In this document: one piece after another, positions 36,040 to 46,022 of the stretch
How positions within the stretch are numbered: the stretch's first letter is position 1
Layout of the letters: the number at the start of each line of letters is the position of its first letter
NCBI GenBank assembly: GCA_015680685.1
Contig: MNCI01004660.1
Coordinates: forward strand, 357,785 to 421,784
DNA: 64,000 nucleotides
Source of the DNA: Gnetum montanum
Lineage: Eukaryota > Streptophyta > Gnetopsida > Gnetales > Gnetaceae
Direction of reading: 5' to 3'
Made by a program: the position numbers and the translations under genes
The notes under the pieces: generated by a model
Databases searched by the model: none
Told to the model about the DNA's origin: nothing
Seen by the model: only the letters and a program-made list of their open reading frames with translations

Positions 36040-39000
36040 TCATAGGATATCCTCGTTTGCATCACCTTCATCGTTTGCCCCTACTTCATCTACTTGTGCA
36101 TCGCCTGCTCCTATGTTGTCCCCTGTCGACTCTTCGTTTCCTCCCTCCATAGGTCTCACACCTTCGTTGAGAGCCTCTATCCCAAAAAATAAAATAGTTA
36201 GCTAAGGCAAAAAATGTGATAAACACTAGCTATAGCATAGCATTAGAGTGACTAACTTGAGGGGACTCTACATCGGTCTCAAGAGGTATCTGGTCCAGAC
36301 CAAGCCTGAGGCGATGTCCAATCTCCTCCATTGGAATGTCCATCCAATGCCTACCACTAGGCTTGGCATTCATAGTGGAAACTTTCTCCCTTTCCAAGGT
36401 CATCCACTCTAGAGGTTCCTGAGAAAGGGAGGCAGTTGGAGTCTCTCCTGTAGGAAGGGTCACCCTCAAGTCTGGAGATTCCATGACCTTCACCTACTTT
36501 TTAAACTTGGCATAGGCCTCAGAAGCACTAATGGCCTTCATGAACATCTCATACGAGAATGCCTCCATAGCAGCATCTTTATACAATGTTCGATGTGTTT
36601 GATTTTCTAGCTTGTATGTATATATGTGGTCCCTTTGGGCTTTCCCCCATTCAAAGACCTTGGCGCTGATGTCCTTCATATCTTGGCACTTCAAGGCTAG
36701 AAAGTCCATCTGCATCTACCATTTGATTATTTCGTGGGTGCACTCAACATTTTGATAGACGATACTCCAAAACCTAGCGTAGTCATCTACAGCTCTTTGT
36801 AAATCAACAGGGTCAGGATTACAGTTTATGAGGAAATTGATCCTCGACCTGAGGTTCTCTACCTCGGCGACCAATTTGGCCTCTCTTTCCTCGTCCCCTC
36901 GTTGGTATGTCTACATCCTAATAGAGAGCGTGCCAAGTGCAAGACACACTTGTAAGCCTCGTCAAATATACAATGAGACACCGCACCAATTTCCATAGGT
37001 TGAGCAGGGTCCCAATTGAGCCGAGAGGCTATTCAGCGTAGAAAGTGTAGCAATCAGGTTAACATAAAATAATCAACATGCTTAAGAGTTTCAACGTAGA
37101 AACATAAGGACAGTTAAAACTCCTACTTACTCGCACAGGGATCCGCCTGCTAAAGGTGTCTGATCATGTCATCAACAAGTCCCTGAACAAATGTAAACTT
37201 GTCAGGGACTTCAGCCCATAACTCCGTCTGGGGTGAAGGAGATCTTGAGACATCAGCAGTAGCACCTGTTATATGATTAAACATGTCAACAATGGCTAAA
37301 ATGGACTACGGTAAGGCACATGCAAAGCCTAAACTCACCAGCATCTGGCTGTTGTCTTGTTTCTTGCCGATGCAAGATGATCATAGTAGGTTCGGTGGAA
37401 GGCCCGGCCAAGTCCATGAAAGCTCCTACCTCATGCGCTGGTGCTTTTTCTTTCAGGAGAGAAACACCATTTTTATTTTAGGGAGGCACCTCTTTGTTGG
37501 TAGGAAGAGGCTCCATAATAGCAAGAGCCCCTACCCTAGAGACAAGAGCTCCATTATTCCTAACTGGGGCCCTTTCTTCCAAAGTCGGGGCCCCCACGTC
37601 TTTATTTGTTGCCCCTATTCTGAGGGCTGATACTTTCTTGTTGCCTTCTTCATCTTCTTCTTCTGTTGCCCTCAAAAGAGCATACACATGACAAATCAAA
37701 ATAGGTTAATTCAAAACTGATACCATGCTACAAAGAACTGCCTAACTAAGCATAGGATACTAGGCTCCCTAAATGCTCACTAACGGGGGGTTGCATTCGC
37801 CACAACTTGAACCGCAATCTTCATCCTTCCTCTTCATGAAGGCTTTCCCTGGCTGGGGGAGGTTACTTTCTCTGCAACTTCGCAAGCACGTTCTGAGCTA
37901 TGAGATGTTCGCTCTATGTCATGTTGCCAATTATGGTAGGGGGTGTCTCCCCTACATTTTCCTAGCCGCAAGCACTACGAACTACCAGACCTTTAGTCGT
38001 TACAAATAACGACTCCCCCACCATCTCCAGGGGGTCGTTGGCTTGTGTAGTGTGAAGGACCTATCGAATCCATGGCTTAGGAATCTATTCACGATCTAGC
38101 TCAGACCAGACTCCGTCCTCCTAGACCACTAGAACCTCTGCGAAGCGCCTTAAACAGCCTATGTAGAAAGCATAGTGTATGTTAGAGCGGGACTCCATTT
38201 GCTCACGGAGTCCCAAAATCTTGACCTACAAACCACTACATAGGAATTTGACCCAGTTGTAACGGGCCCCCTCCTCCATGACTTCCCACATTACCCAAGC
38301 CTACTCAAGCCCCAAGACCTTTCCTTGGATGAGCAGTTGAGGGAATGCATGGGCAAGAAAGAGTGGGTATATCCCCATGGCAAGACTGTCCTTAAGCTTG
38401 TCCATAGGGAACCCCTTTTACTCCTTGGTGAACCTCAACCACTCCTCGATATGCTGCTTCTAGAGGGTCAACTCCTGCTTTCCCTTCGACATCACATTAG
38501 TGCCATCAATAGGGATGCCAAAAAAATATGCATATAGCTGGTCATTGATGTCAATGACCACCTGCACACCCCACACGTACGTGCAAAAGTGGCTCACCTA
38601 CCCAGAGAAGGAATTGACCAAGGAAAGGATCTCAGTAGTAGGGATGCTTGGATTCAGTGCCATAAATAAATCCATAAGCCCAGCCATTGAGATTTTCCTG
38701 AGTAAGGGGCCTAGAGCCCCTCATTCTAACCAGCTCTAGCACACCACTACTTCACCATATTTGAAGTAGATTTCTTCCTCTTTTCTTTTGGCAGTAACCA
38801 CTGTCACTTCATGAGGCTTCTTTGCTCCTGCAGCAATGATCATGAAACATGATTAGCATAAGAAAAAGAGAGAGAAGAAACTATGAAAACACTTGAGCTC
38901 ATGGCACCCACTTGTTAACCCACCAGGTCTATACGGTGAGGGGAATTGTAGGAGTTCAGCCACCAGGACTGCTTCGAGCGTGACCTGCTTAAAAGGTTCT

Positions 39001-39735
39001 CTCCACTCCTTGTCCACACAACCCTTCATCCTAAAATGACTGTAGAAAGAGGCGAGTGTGTGTAGGTAGGAATGGTATCCTTCCCCATAATGAGCAATCA
39101 CGCCTGCCTGTAGGCTCTTGGCAGAGGCAAATTCCTGGAGGGCTAGCTGTGTTGTGGCCAACTCACTTGGTTGGTCATGAATTCCACCATCATTAAGATA
39201 GAACCTAGTAATAAGCACACACTATTAGCACTTAGCCAAGTATGGCTAACGTTGCACAACCAAGCAAAGTAAAGACGCGAAACTCACCCACCAACACAGT
39301 AGACGGTCCCCTGTGGGTTCTGAAAGTACATCGCCATATGGCGCATGAGGTACAATGTGTTGTAAGGATGATGACATTGGTATTTTAGCATATCTCAAAT
39401 CCAGGCTAAGCACCTCAACCTTGTGGAGTGTTGGGTAGACCCTCCTCCCGACTTGCTTATGGTTGCATCATCAAAAAGATATCTCAAGATGCCCTGATTT
39501 ATCCTTGGTTGCATGGCCTCTATTATGTTGAATGCCTGCGTCTCATCTAAGGAAGACCAAACCATGAGACTAAAATGGATGAGAAGGAATTGTAGAAAGT
39601 CTCATGCCTTGTCCCTGAACCAAACCACTCGCTCTCCCAAACGTATCGAGGGAGGAGGAATGTTGTCCATAGGTCTACCTACATGACATAAGACTCCTTC
39701 AAGGTCCAAAAGGATCAGCCTAGACCTTGGCCCTA
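36040..39735 (-). pseudogene. Antisense, intron-containing gene of element C with FCP1/NIF-like domain
   Basis: Minus-strand gene between protease and RT. Exon ~39735-39288 encodes RLILLDLEGVLCHVG, WFRDKA, DFLQFLLIHFSLMVWSS: the nucleophile loop and VWSS segment of an FCP1/NIF-type HAD phosphatase, with the second Asp as Glu. An intron follows (39287 GTGAGT to TACTAG), then exon 39204-~38920 (FYLNDGGIHDQ), exon 38827-~37930 (GIYPLFLAHAFPQLL; RYNWVKFL), more charged exons, exon 37265-37131 (DKFTFVQGLVDDMI), intron (GTAAGT), exon 37028-36257 (coiled-coil-like; MQMDFLALKCQD), intron, and terminal acidic exon 36176-36040. Several stops, mostly at expected Trp/Gln sites. Function unknown beyond the domain likeness. 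Probably a captured host gene. Confidence 0.7.
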
Positions 39736-40545
39736 CCTTGCATGACACAACTAGCAAATATTGACATCAAATATGAATATAATACATGCAACATAGTAGC
39801 GCTTAGCTGACCATAAATGTAGCATAACATAGCCCCTTGGCTACACATAGCGTAACAAAGATGCAAAACCCTAGCGTAGCAAGAACATGCAAGTAGCTTA
39901 GCATAGCAGAAAAATAACTAATAATATGCTCAAACAAAAACACACATCGCGGCGCTATGTCACACATAAACAAACCCTCCCAAGGGTTTTACATCATGGC
40001 ATGACAAGATCAAATAGCTTAAAATGCCCCAGCCTTGCAGTCATGACAACCGCGGCAGCGGCAACAGCCTTGCATGCAATCACAATGAAACTGTTGCACA
40101 ACAGCCACGACCAAAAGAAAAAGGAGGCCATGGAAACTCAAAATCTAAGACAACATGGCTGTAGAAAATACAAATGAGATGCAAAAAACCAAATCACGAA
40201 GCGGCAGAGGGTGCAAGGAGAAAAGGTTAGAGAAGACATAAAAACTGATTGAGCCACGGTGTGCTCTCCCGAGCCAGAATGCCCACTTATAGCCCACGTC
40301 TTAGAGTCTTCTTCACCTCGATAATTGATTACATCTCTGTCAACCTTCATGAGCACCACCTGAGTCCTAGGAGCCATAGCCCTGCTTGCAGATTTACGAC
40401 CCTCGCTTTAGAAATTTGCCTCGATAATTGATTAACACAGTTGCTCCACGCTCCGAGATCACTGAGTGCTCCGATAAGGATTATGCGCTTTTAGGGTGAA
40501 AATAGTGAAATTACCAGGATTCAATCCCTATTTATGGTATTAGTA
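39736..40545 (-). promoter_or_regulatory. Candidate first exon and promoter of the element C antisense gene
   Basis: A minus-strand ATG at 40377 opens 79 codons (MAPRTQVVLMKVDRDV) in the right place for a first exon. A TATA-like CATAAATAG (minus) lies at 40528-40536, about 150 bp upstream. Neither exon nor promoter could be matched to D, so this is a guess from position. Short GCGTAGC/GCATAGC words are common at 39800-39910. Confidence 0.35.
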
Positions 40546-40719
40546 GAAAAATGAGGAAACTTTCTTTCTCCCTCTTCGATTAATACGAAGCATGGCGTGC
40601 AGCGTAGCATGCTCACCACGACATCACGACACTATTAGCATTTAAACGTTGGCACGCTTCAGGTTAACTACTTGCCTTCTTGAAAACAAAAAATAATATA
40701 ATAGTATTTATTTTGGATT

Positions 40720-41130
40720 AAAGGTCTAAAAAGACCTTAAACTAATAAACCTAGCATGGTTACACTCCTCAGGACTCAAAAAATAGTAATTTTGACTCAT
40801 AATGACTGCAGTCCGCAATGACGTTAAACTAACTACGCTTCTTACATTAGTAGTCATGTAGCGTGCCTCAACATAGGTGGTAGCATATTTCCTAACAGTT
40901 TCATTTCTTCATTACTACATTGGCAGTTTGATACACCTTGTAGTCGCAATTTCATTCTTTTTATCATTATTTCGCATATCAAGATTTTGCATGTCACAAT
41001 ATGGCAGTCCGAAATGACATTAAACTAGTGGTTTGGCATTCATATATCAATGGTGACACCAACTTCGCACTTCACATCAACAATGTCTATATCTTCAACA
41101 ATTTTAGACTCTTGTGCCTTGGTGCTCCTT
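40720..41130 (+). repeat. Module-edge repeats before the element C RT
   Basis: Scattered units GACCTTAAACTAATAAACC (40733), GCAATGACGTTAAACTAACT (40815), GAAATGACATTAAACTAGTG (41011) and GACCTTAAACTAGCAAAC (41134), same family and orientation as in the post-integrase array. Confidence 0.75.
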
Positions 41131-41245
41131 CACGACCTTAAACTAGCAAACTCTCAATCTTTACATTGCCTTTATTTAGCAAGTCGCATCTTGGTGTTGC
41201 TTTGCAGATTTATGTTTTTCGCAATCTCTAATGACCCTTACCTAG

Positions 41246-42598
41246 GCTCTCATCTTATGATGGCAAGTCAAGCAAGAGATTGAAACCCTCCATGCCTTGT
41301 CCAGACCTCTAATATTAGTAGGGCCACAAGGCAAGCTTGCGAGATAGTTGAACCCTAACACAATCGACTGGGGGTTGACTACGATTAATACTATAGCAAC
41401 CTTAGAAGCACCCCTAGATTGGCCCAGACACCTGGTCCATGCCCTAGATTTAGAGGCTGGGGATGTAATCGAGGATCCTCTTGTCGAGATACCCATGACC
41501 ATGACAAGAAGGGAGGTAAATACATTAAGACTTAGCACCCTCCTAGACACACAAATACATGAGGGCATAGTTAAAACTTTACAAGAACACATCGATGTCT
41601 TAGCATGATCATATGATGACATGCTAGGTTTGGATCCATAGCTAATTTAGCATAACATCATCCTAGACCCCCACGTAAGGGTAGTCAAGCAAAAGGTGCA
41701 TAAAATCAAGCCAGAAATCACGCTAGCCGTGAGGGATGAAATCACTAAGTTATACCGAGCAAGTTTCATCTGCGTAGTTGACTATTCAGAGTGGGTGTCC
41801 AACATTGTTGTGGTTTCAAAGAAAATAGGAGGGATACGAATATGTATAGACTTCTAAGATTTGAACAAGGCAATGATCAAGGAAAACTTTCCACTCCCAA
41901 GCATCGATCAACTCATCGATGGTCATGCTTTGCTATCCTTCATGGATGGCTTCTCTGGATACAACCAAATCTACATCAACCTAGAGCACCAGCTCTCAAC
42001 AACCTTCATGAATTCATGGGGAACCTTCTGTTATACCATGATGGAGTGACCTACCAACAAGCCATGACCTACATTTTCAGTGACTACATCCTAGAAGCAT
42101 TAAACAATTATGTGGATGATATAGCAGTTAAATCCAAAGAAGCATCCCATCACCCACGTGATCTAGAGTTAGTCCTCAAGTGCTGTCAAAGGCACAATTT
42201 GCATCCTAATCGTAAGAAGTGCATCTTCGGAGTAAAGACTGAACGCATGTTAGGGTTTGTAGTATCAGAGGCCAGAATATGGGTGGACCCAGACAAAGTC
42301 AAGGCCATCATCAACCTAGCACCTCCCACAAACCTTAAGGAGTTACGAGGTTTACAAGGTAGAGTGCAATTTATTCAAAGGTTTATAGCAAGGTTGACCG
42401 ACAAGTTACACCCCATGCAACATCTTCTAAAGAAGGAGGTTGACTTTAAATGGACAGCCCAATGTCAACAAGCCTTCAACAACCTAAAGAAGGAGCTCTC
42501 ACACCTCCTAACAGTGCACTTACTGCAAAGGGACAAGCCTTTCTTCATATACCTTTCCACCTCCGATGCATCCATTGCGGAAATGCTATGTCAAAAGT
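41246..42598 (+). pseudogene. pol: Element C reverse transcriptase
   Basis: Copies element RNA into cDNA. Homology to A and D starts near 41280 (LSRPLILVGPQGKL; LEAPLDWPRHLVHALDLE). The palm shows LPSIDQLIDGHALLSFMDG, GYNQIYIN (frame 2, to 42049). A deletion of about 30 bp at 42046 removes the segment before ATYQQAM and shifts to frame 1, which continues with YVDDIAVKS (catalytic Asp pair intact), RKKCIFGV, GFVVSEARIWVDP and KELRGLQGRVQFIQRFI. Stops at about 41609, 41642, 41651 and 41858. A TTGCTTTGCAG (41197-41207) or CCTTACCTAG (41236-41245) acceptor could open the module. Confidence 0.85.
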
Positions 42599-42930
42599 AG
42601 GATGATGGCTCTGAGATACCAGTGTATTACCTGAGCCACGCATTAATAGCATACAAGGAAAAATACAACGAGGTGGAGAGGAAATGCCTAGCCTTAGTGT
42701 TCGCACAAAAGAAGTGGTGGCATTACCTATTCCACAGCATAACCAACATCATTTGCAAAAGCAACATACTCTGGGCTATCACTGACAACCTATATGAAAG
42801 TAGCAGGATAGCTCAATGGAAGGCCATAACTGCAGAATTTGACCTACACTATGTAAGTCAATCGTCAACAAAGGGCCAGGCCATAGCAACCCAACCTACG
42901 GCCTCGCCAGTCGATGACCAGGCAACCATC
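42535..42930 (+). pseudogene. pol: Element C gypsy RNase H
   Basis: In frame with the RT: FFIYLSTSDASIAEMLCQK, a TAG, then VYYLSHALIAYKEKYNEVE, KCLALVFAQKKWWHYL, RIAQWKAITAEFDLHY and STKGQAIATQ. This is the standard Ty3/gypsy RNase H that degrades the RNA template. The first catalytic Asp (TSDAS) is kept. Confidence 0.85.
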
Positions 42931-42984
42931 AATCCTGAGTTCCTAGATGAATACGTTAGCAATGTTGCCATCGTCTTACCGCAT

Positions 42985-43400
42985 TTTGAGGCAATATTAC
43001 ACTTCGATGGCACCTCAACCATGTGAGGAGGTAGTGCTGCTACCACAATCACATTCCCCTCTGTGGAAATGTACCCATCGGCTTATTGCTTTGCATTCTC
43101 ATGCACCAACAATGTGGTAGAATACGAGGGGCTACTCAGAGGCCTCTTAACTACTCGTGTGCTGCATGTACAACACCTGGCAATCTAGGGAGATTCACAA
43201 CTAGTCGTGAATCAAATCACCGAAGTCTACGCCTGCAAGGCCATGCATCTACAACCCTACTATGACCTAGAAAAAAGTCTTATTGAAGCAATTCGTGACC
43301 ACTGATGTGCAACACATGCCACACAACGAGAATATTGTAGCAGACACCTTAGCTACCCTTGCATTAAACATCCCATTGCATTCCTTGGAAAACCTGCCAA
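42985..43400 (+). pseudogene. pol: Element C second RNase H domain
   Basis: ILHFDGTSTM, stop, GGSAATTITFP; CTNNVVEYEGLLRGLLTTR; GDSQLVVNQITEVYACK. A frameshift near 43280 is followed by TDVQHMPHNENIVADTLATL. The D, E, D and final D motifs of a type-1 RNase H are all visible. Having two RNases H in this order marks the Tat branch of Ty3/gypsy. Confidence 0.85.
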
Positions 43401-43539
43401 CTATGATCATAGAATGCATAGAACCTATTACTCGGGTGGAACATGTGGCGTTTGTTGATGCTGCGGATGCCTTGGAGTGGTATGATAACATTAAAGCATA
43501 TTTGTAGCATGGTGAACCCCCAGGGGAATTGACATTGAC

Positions 43540-44719
43540 TTAGAGAGATGCAATCCGCAAGCATGCCCAATAATATGTGCTAATGGGAAATGACGCCCTA
43601 TGCCAGTGATCCTATGATGGGATATTACTGGCATGCGTGGGTGGTGACCAGGCACAAAAGGTAGTTAATGAGGTTCATGAAGGACTGTGCGGTGGACACA
43701 TAGCACCCAAAGCTATGGCTGCAAAAATTAGATGCTTAGGGTATTATTGACCCTACATGGAGCGTGACTGCCTGTCGAAAGTCAAGACGTGTGACACATG
43801 CCAAAGATATGCAAATCTCATACACATAGCACCTACAGACCTGCACCCAACACAAATTACGTTGCCCTTCCAACAATGGGGACTACACCTCATAGGGCCT
43901 ATCATGCCTAAGTCCTCCATAGGGCATAGCTTCATTATCACCACCACAGAGTATTTTACTAAGTGGGTGGAAGCTATTCCCCTTAGGAAAATGACATCTT
44001 AGCAAATCTACCATTTCATCCTCGATAACATCGTAACTAAGTTTAGGCTTTTGATGACTATTGTGACCAACAATGGACCACAGTTTAGTAGTAAGGAAAC
44101 TCAAGCCTTCTGTAGCAACCTAGGCATTAAACAATCATTTTCTTCCCCTTACTATCCACAGGAAAATGAGTAGGCAGAGGCTACAAATAAGTCCATCATC
44201 AACTTGCTAAAGTGGATGCTTAACAACAGCAAGAGGCGGTGGCATGAGCAAATACTCTACATCCTTTGGGCCTATCGAATGACTTGTATAACCATGACAA
44301 GTAAGATCCCTTATAGTCTTGTTTACAGATCTGAAGCTGTGTTTCCTCTTGAGTTTTAGGTACCCTCACTTTGGATGATCTTGTCCAACGTTGTGAGCAA
44401 AGCCCAGAAAAATGAATCACGAGCCATCGACCTTGACTCAGTGGAGGAGGAACGTATGTAGACATTAAGATGAATCAAGCACTATCAGAACAAACAACAG
44501 CAAAAGAACTATGTAGATCCGCATTGACGGCCAATGCAGAAGGGAGACCTCATCCTCAAGGCCATCTATGAGCACGTAAGTAAGTTCTTAGCCAACTGGA
44601 AAGGTCCTTACATGGTCGCTAAAGCTTTTGGGAATGGAGCCTTCAAACTAGTAGACATGGATGGTAACGAGTTCACCAACCTGGTGAACCACATGTACCT
44701 CAAGCCGTACTATGTCTGA
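43540..44719 (+). pseudogene. pol: Element C integrase
   Basis: The zinc domain has EVHEGLCGGHIAPKAM...KTCDTCQRYAN; the core has IGPIMPKSSIGHSFI, EYFTKWVEAIPLRK, TNNGPQFSSKE and SSPYYPQENE. The C-terminal part shows WKGPYMVAKAFGNGAFKL (GPY module) and ends YLKPYYV at 44719. At the three catalytic sites the first Asp is Glu and the second is Asn. Six or more stops, mostly at Trp or Gln sites. Confidence 0.85.
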
Positions 44720-44739
44720 GGTGCAATGACAATAACACG

Positions 44740-45012
44740 TACCATCCGCTACGATGATAAACTGGCAGTCGCACCAGGTAGTATCCGCAACGATGATAAA
44801 CTATCAGCACCGAGTAGTGTCTACTACGATGATAAATTGGTAGCAACCATTTGCTGCGATGTAAAACTAGCACTGTTAGTCCACTATGACTATAAATTGG
44901 CATCACACGTCTCCTACAATGTAAAATTAGCATGTACGATCTACTGGGACCTTAAACTAGCATAGTAGTCCACTGGGACCTTAAACCAGCACACGGTCTA
45001 CCAAGACCTTAA
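44740..45012 (+). repeat. ~30-bp tandem array at the end of the element C integrase
   Basis: Nine units step about 29-37 bp: from GATGATAAACTGGC through GATGTAAAACTAGC to ACTGGGACCTTAAACTAGCA. It starts about 20 bp after the integrase stop. Orientation matches A and D relative to the element. Confidence 0.85.
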
Positions 45013-46003
45013 ACTGGGTTCGCATCGCACCATCAACATGTGCCACCACCAGATACATGTCAAATGAAGAGGTGTGATACTAGCACATGGGTGGGACATT
45101 GCTACTCCAGGATGTAGTTCTCGACACAAAGAGAACATGGTCTAGGGCATATGCACCACCACCTTTGGTATCATGTTGACCCTTCGAAGATGTCGTACGA
45201 TGTCACACGGGTCCTTTGAACCTACTATCTCCATGGCCCACCACCCTGACAGTAGTTCTTGGGCCTGTTCTTGCTTCTGGGGTGCTTATAGTATTGTGGC
45301 CTAGCCACAATATTGTTGCGCTTCAATTCCCTGCCAAGGTTTTAGCTCGTGCAATGTCCAGCTATGTGGTAGCTGATCTCATAGCTAAAATGAGAATGCA
45401 TTCCTTTGGCAGGGATACCAGTGCATCCATGCCCCCGGTGCCTTGGGGACCAGCTCCCCCCACAATCGGTGCTTCCAAGACCATTGCTAGCCTCCCTGCT
45501 TTGGGCATCTCACACCAGCAACGGTGTCCAAGAGTAACAACAATGCCAGCAGCCCACAAGACATCGTCCCCGCAGATGCATCCCCCTATAGTAGCAAAGG
45601 CTATAGCATTGCAAAGTGAGTGCCTCGACTAGCATGGTTGTTTGAGAGTGCAAATTCTGGCACGTACATAACACAGCTCTCTATGCGGAAGGCTTCAGTA
45701 GGCAAGTTAGAACCCTCCATGGATGTAACACAACTTATCCTGCAGAGGGGACACCTGCCTACAGGAGGTTGAAGAATAGTGCTAGCCAGAGATGAAAATG
45801 CAAACGAGCCCCTCAAAGCACTCCAATGAGGGACTCGGCTAAACATCATCTCTGCTCTGTTTCATAACCTCTACAAAACCAATGAAACACTCTCAAGCAC
45901 GGCCAAGCAATGTCCCAGCACTCACCAAGCGATAACCTTAGAATTTTTCCTGCTACAGTGTTTCGTATTCCTTACTGACGTCCATCGAGCCTATTATCCA
46001 GAC
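45013..46003 (+). other. Element C 3' untranslated region with a 138-codon frame
   Basis: The frame 45216-45632 (+) begins MNLLSPWPTTLTVV and is rich in Ala, Pro and Ser, with no recognised domain; the matching regions of A and D have no clear counterpart. It is less AT-rich than its surroundings, which alone could keep it open. I do not call it a gene. Confidence 0.35.
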
Positions 46004-46022
46004 GTTGACAAAGATGGGCCAA
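45978..46022 (+). other. Element C polypurine tract with upstream hairpin
   Basis: ACAAAGATGGGCCAA (46008-46022) abuts the LTR start TGAAACACCC. CCTTACTGACGTC (45970-45982) can pair, with G-U pairs, to GACGTTGACAAAG (46001-46013). Position and shape agree with A and D, although the sequence differs, which suggests a conserved fold. Confidence 0.6.

Noticed and set aside
37283-37699. + strand frames of 115 and 65 codons inside element C
   Set aside because: They overlap the antisense gene, whose minus-strand exons align with A and D, so the + frames are shadows.
41791-42049. Upstream part of the long + frame starting at 41791
   Set aside because: Before 42050 the RT motifs lie in a different frame (41861-42049); the frame joins RT only after a deletion.
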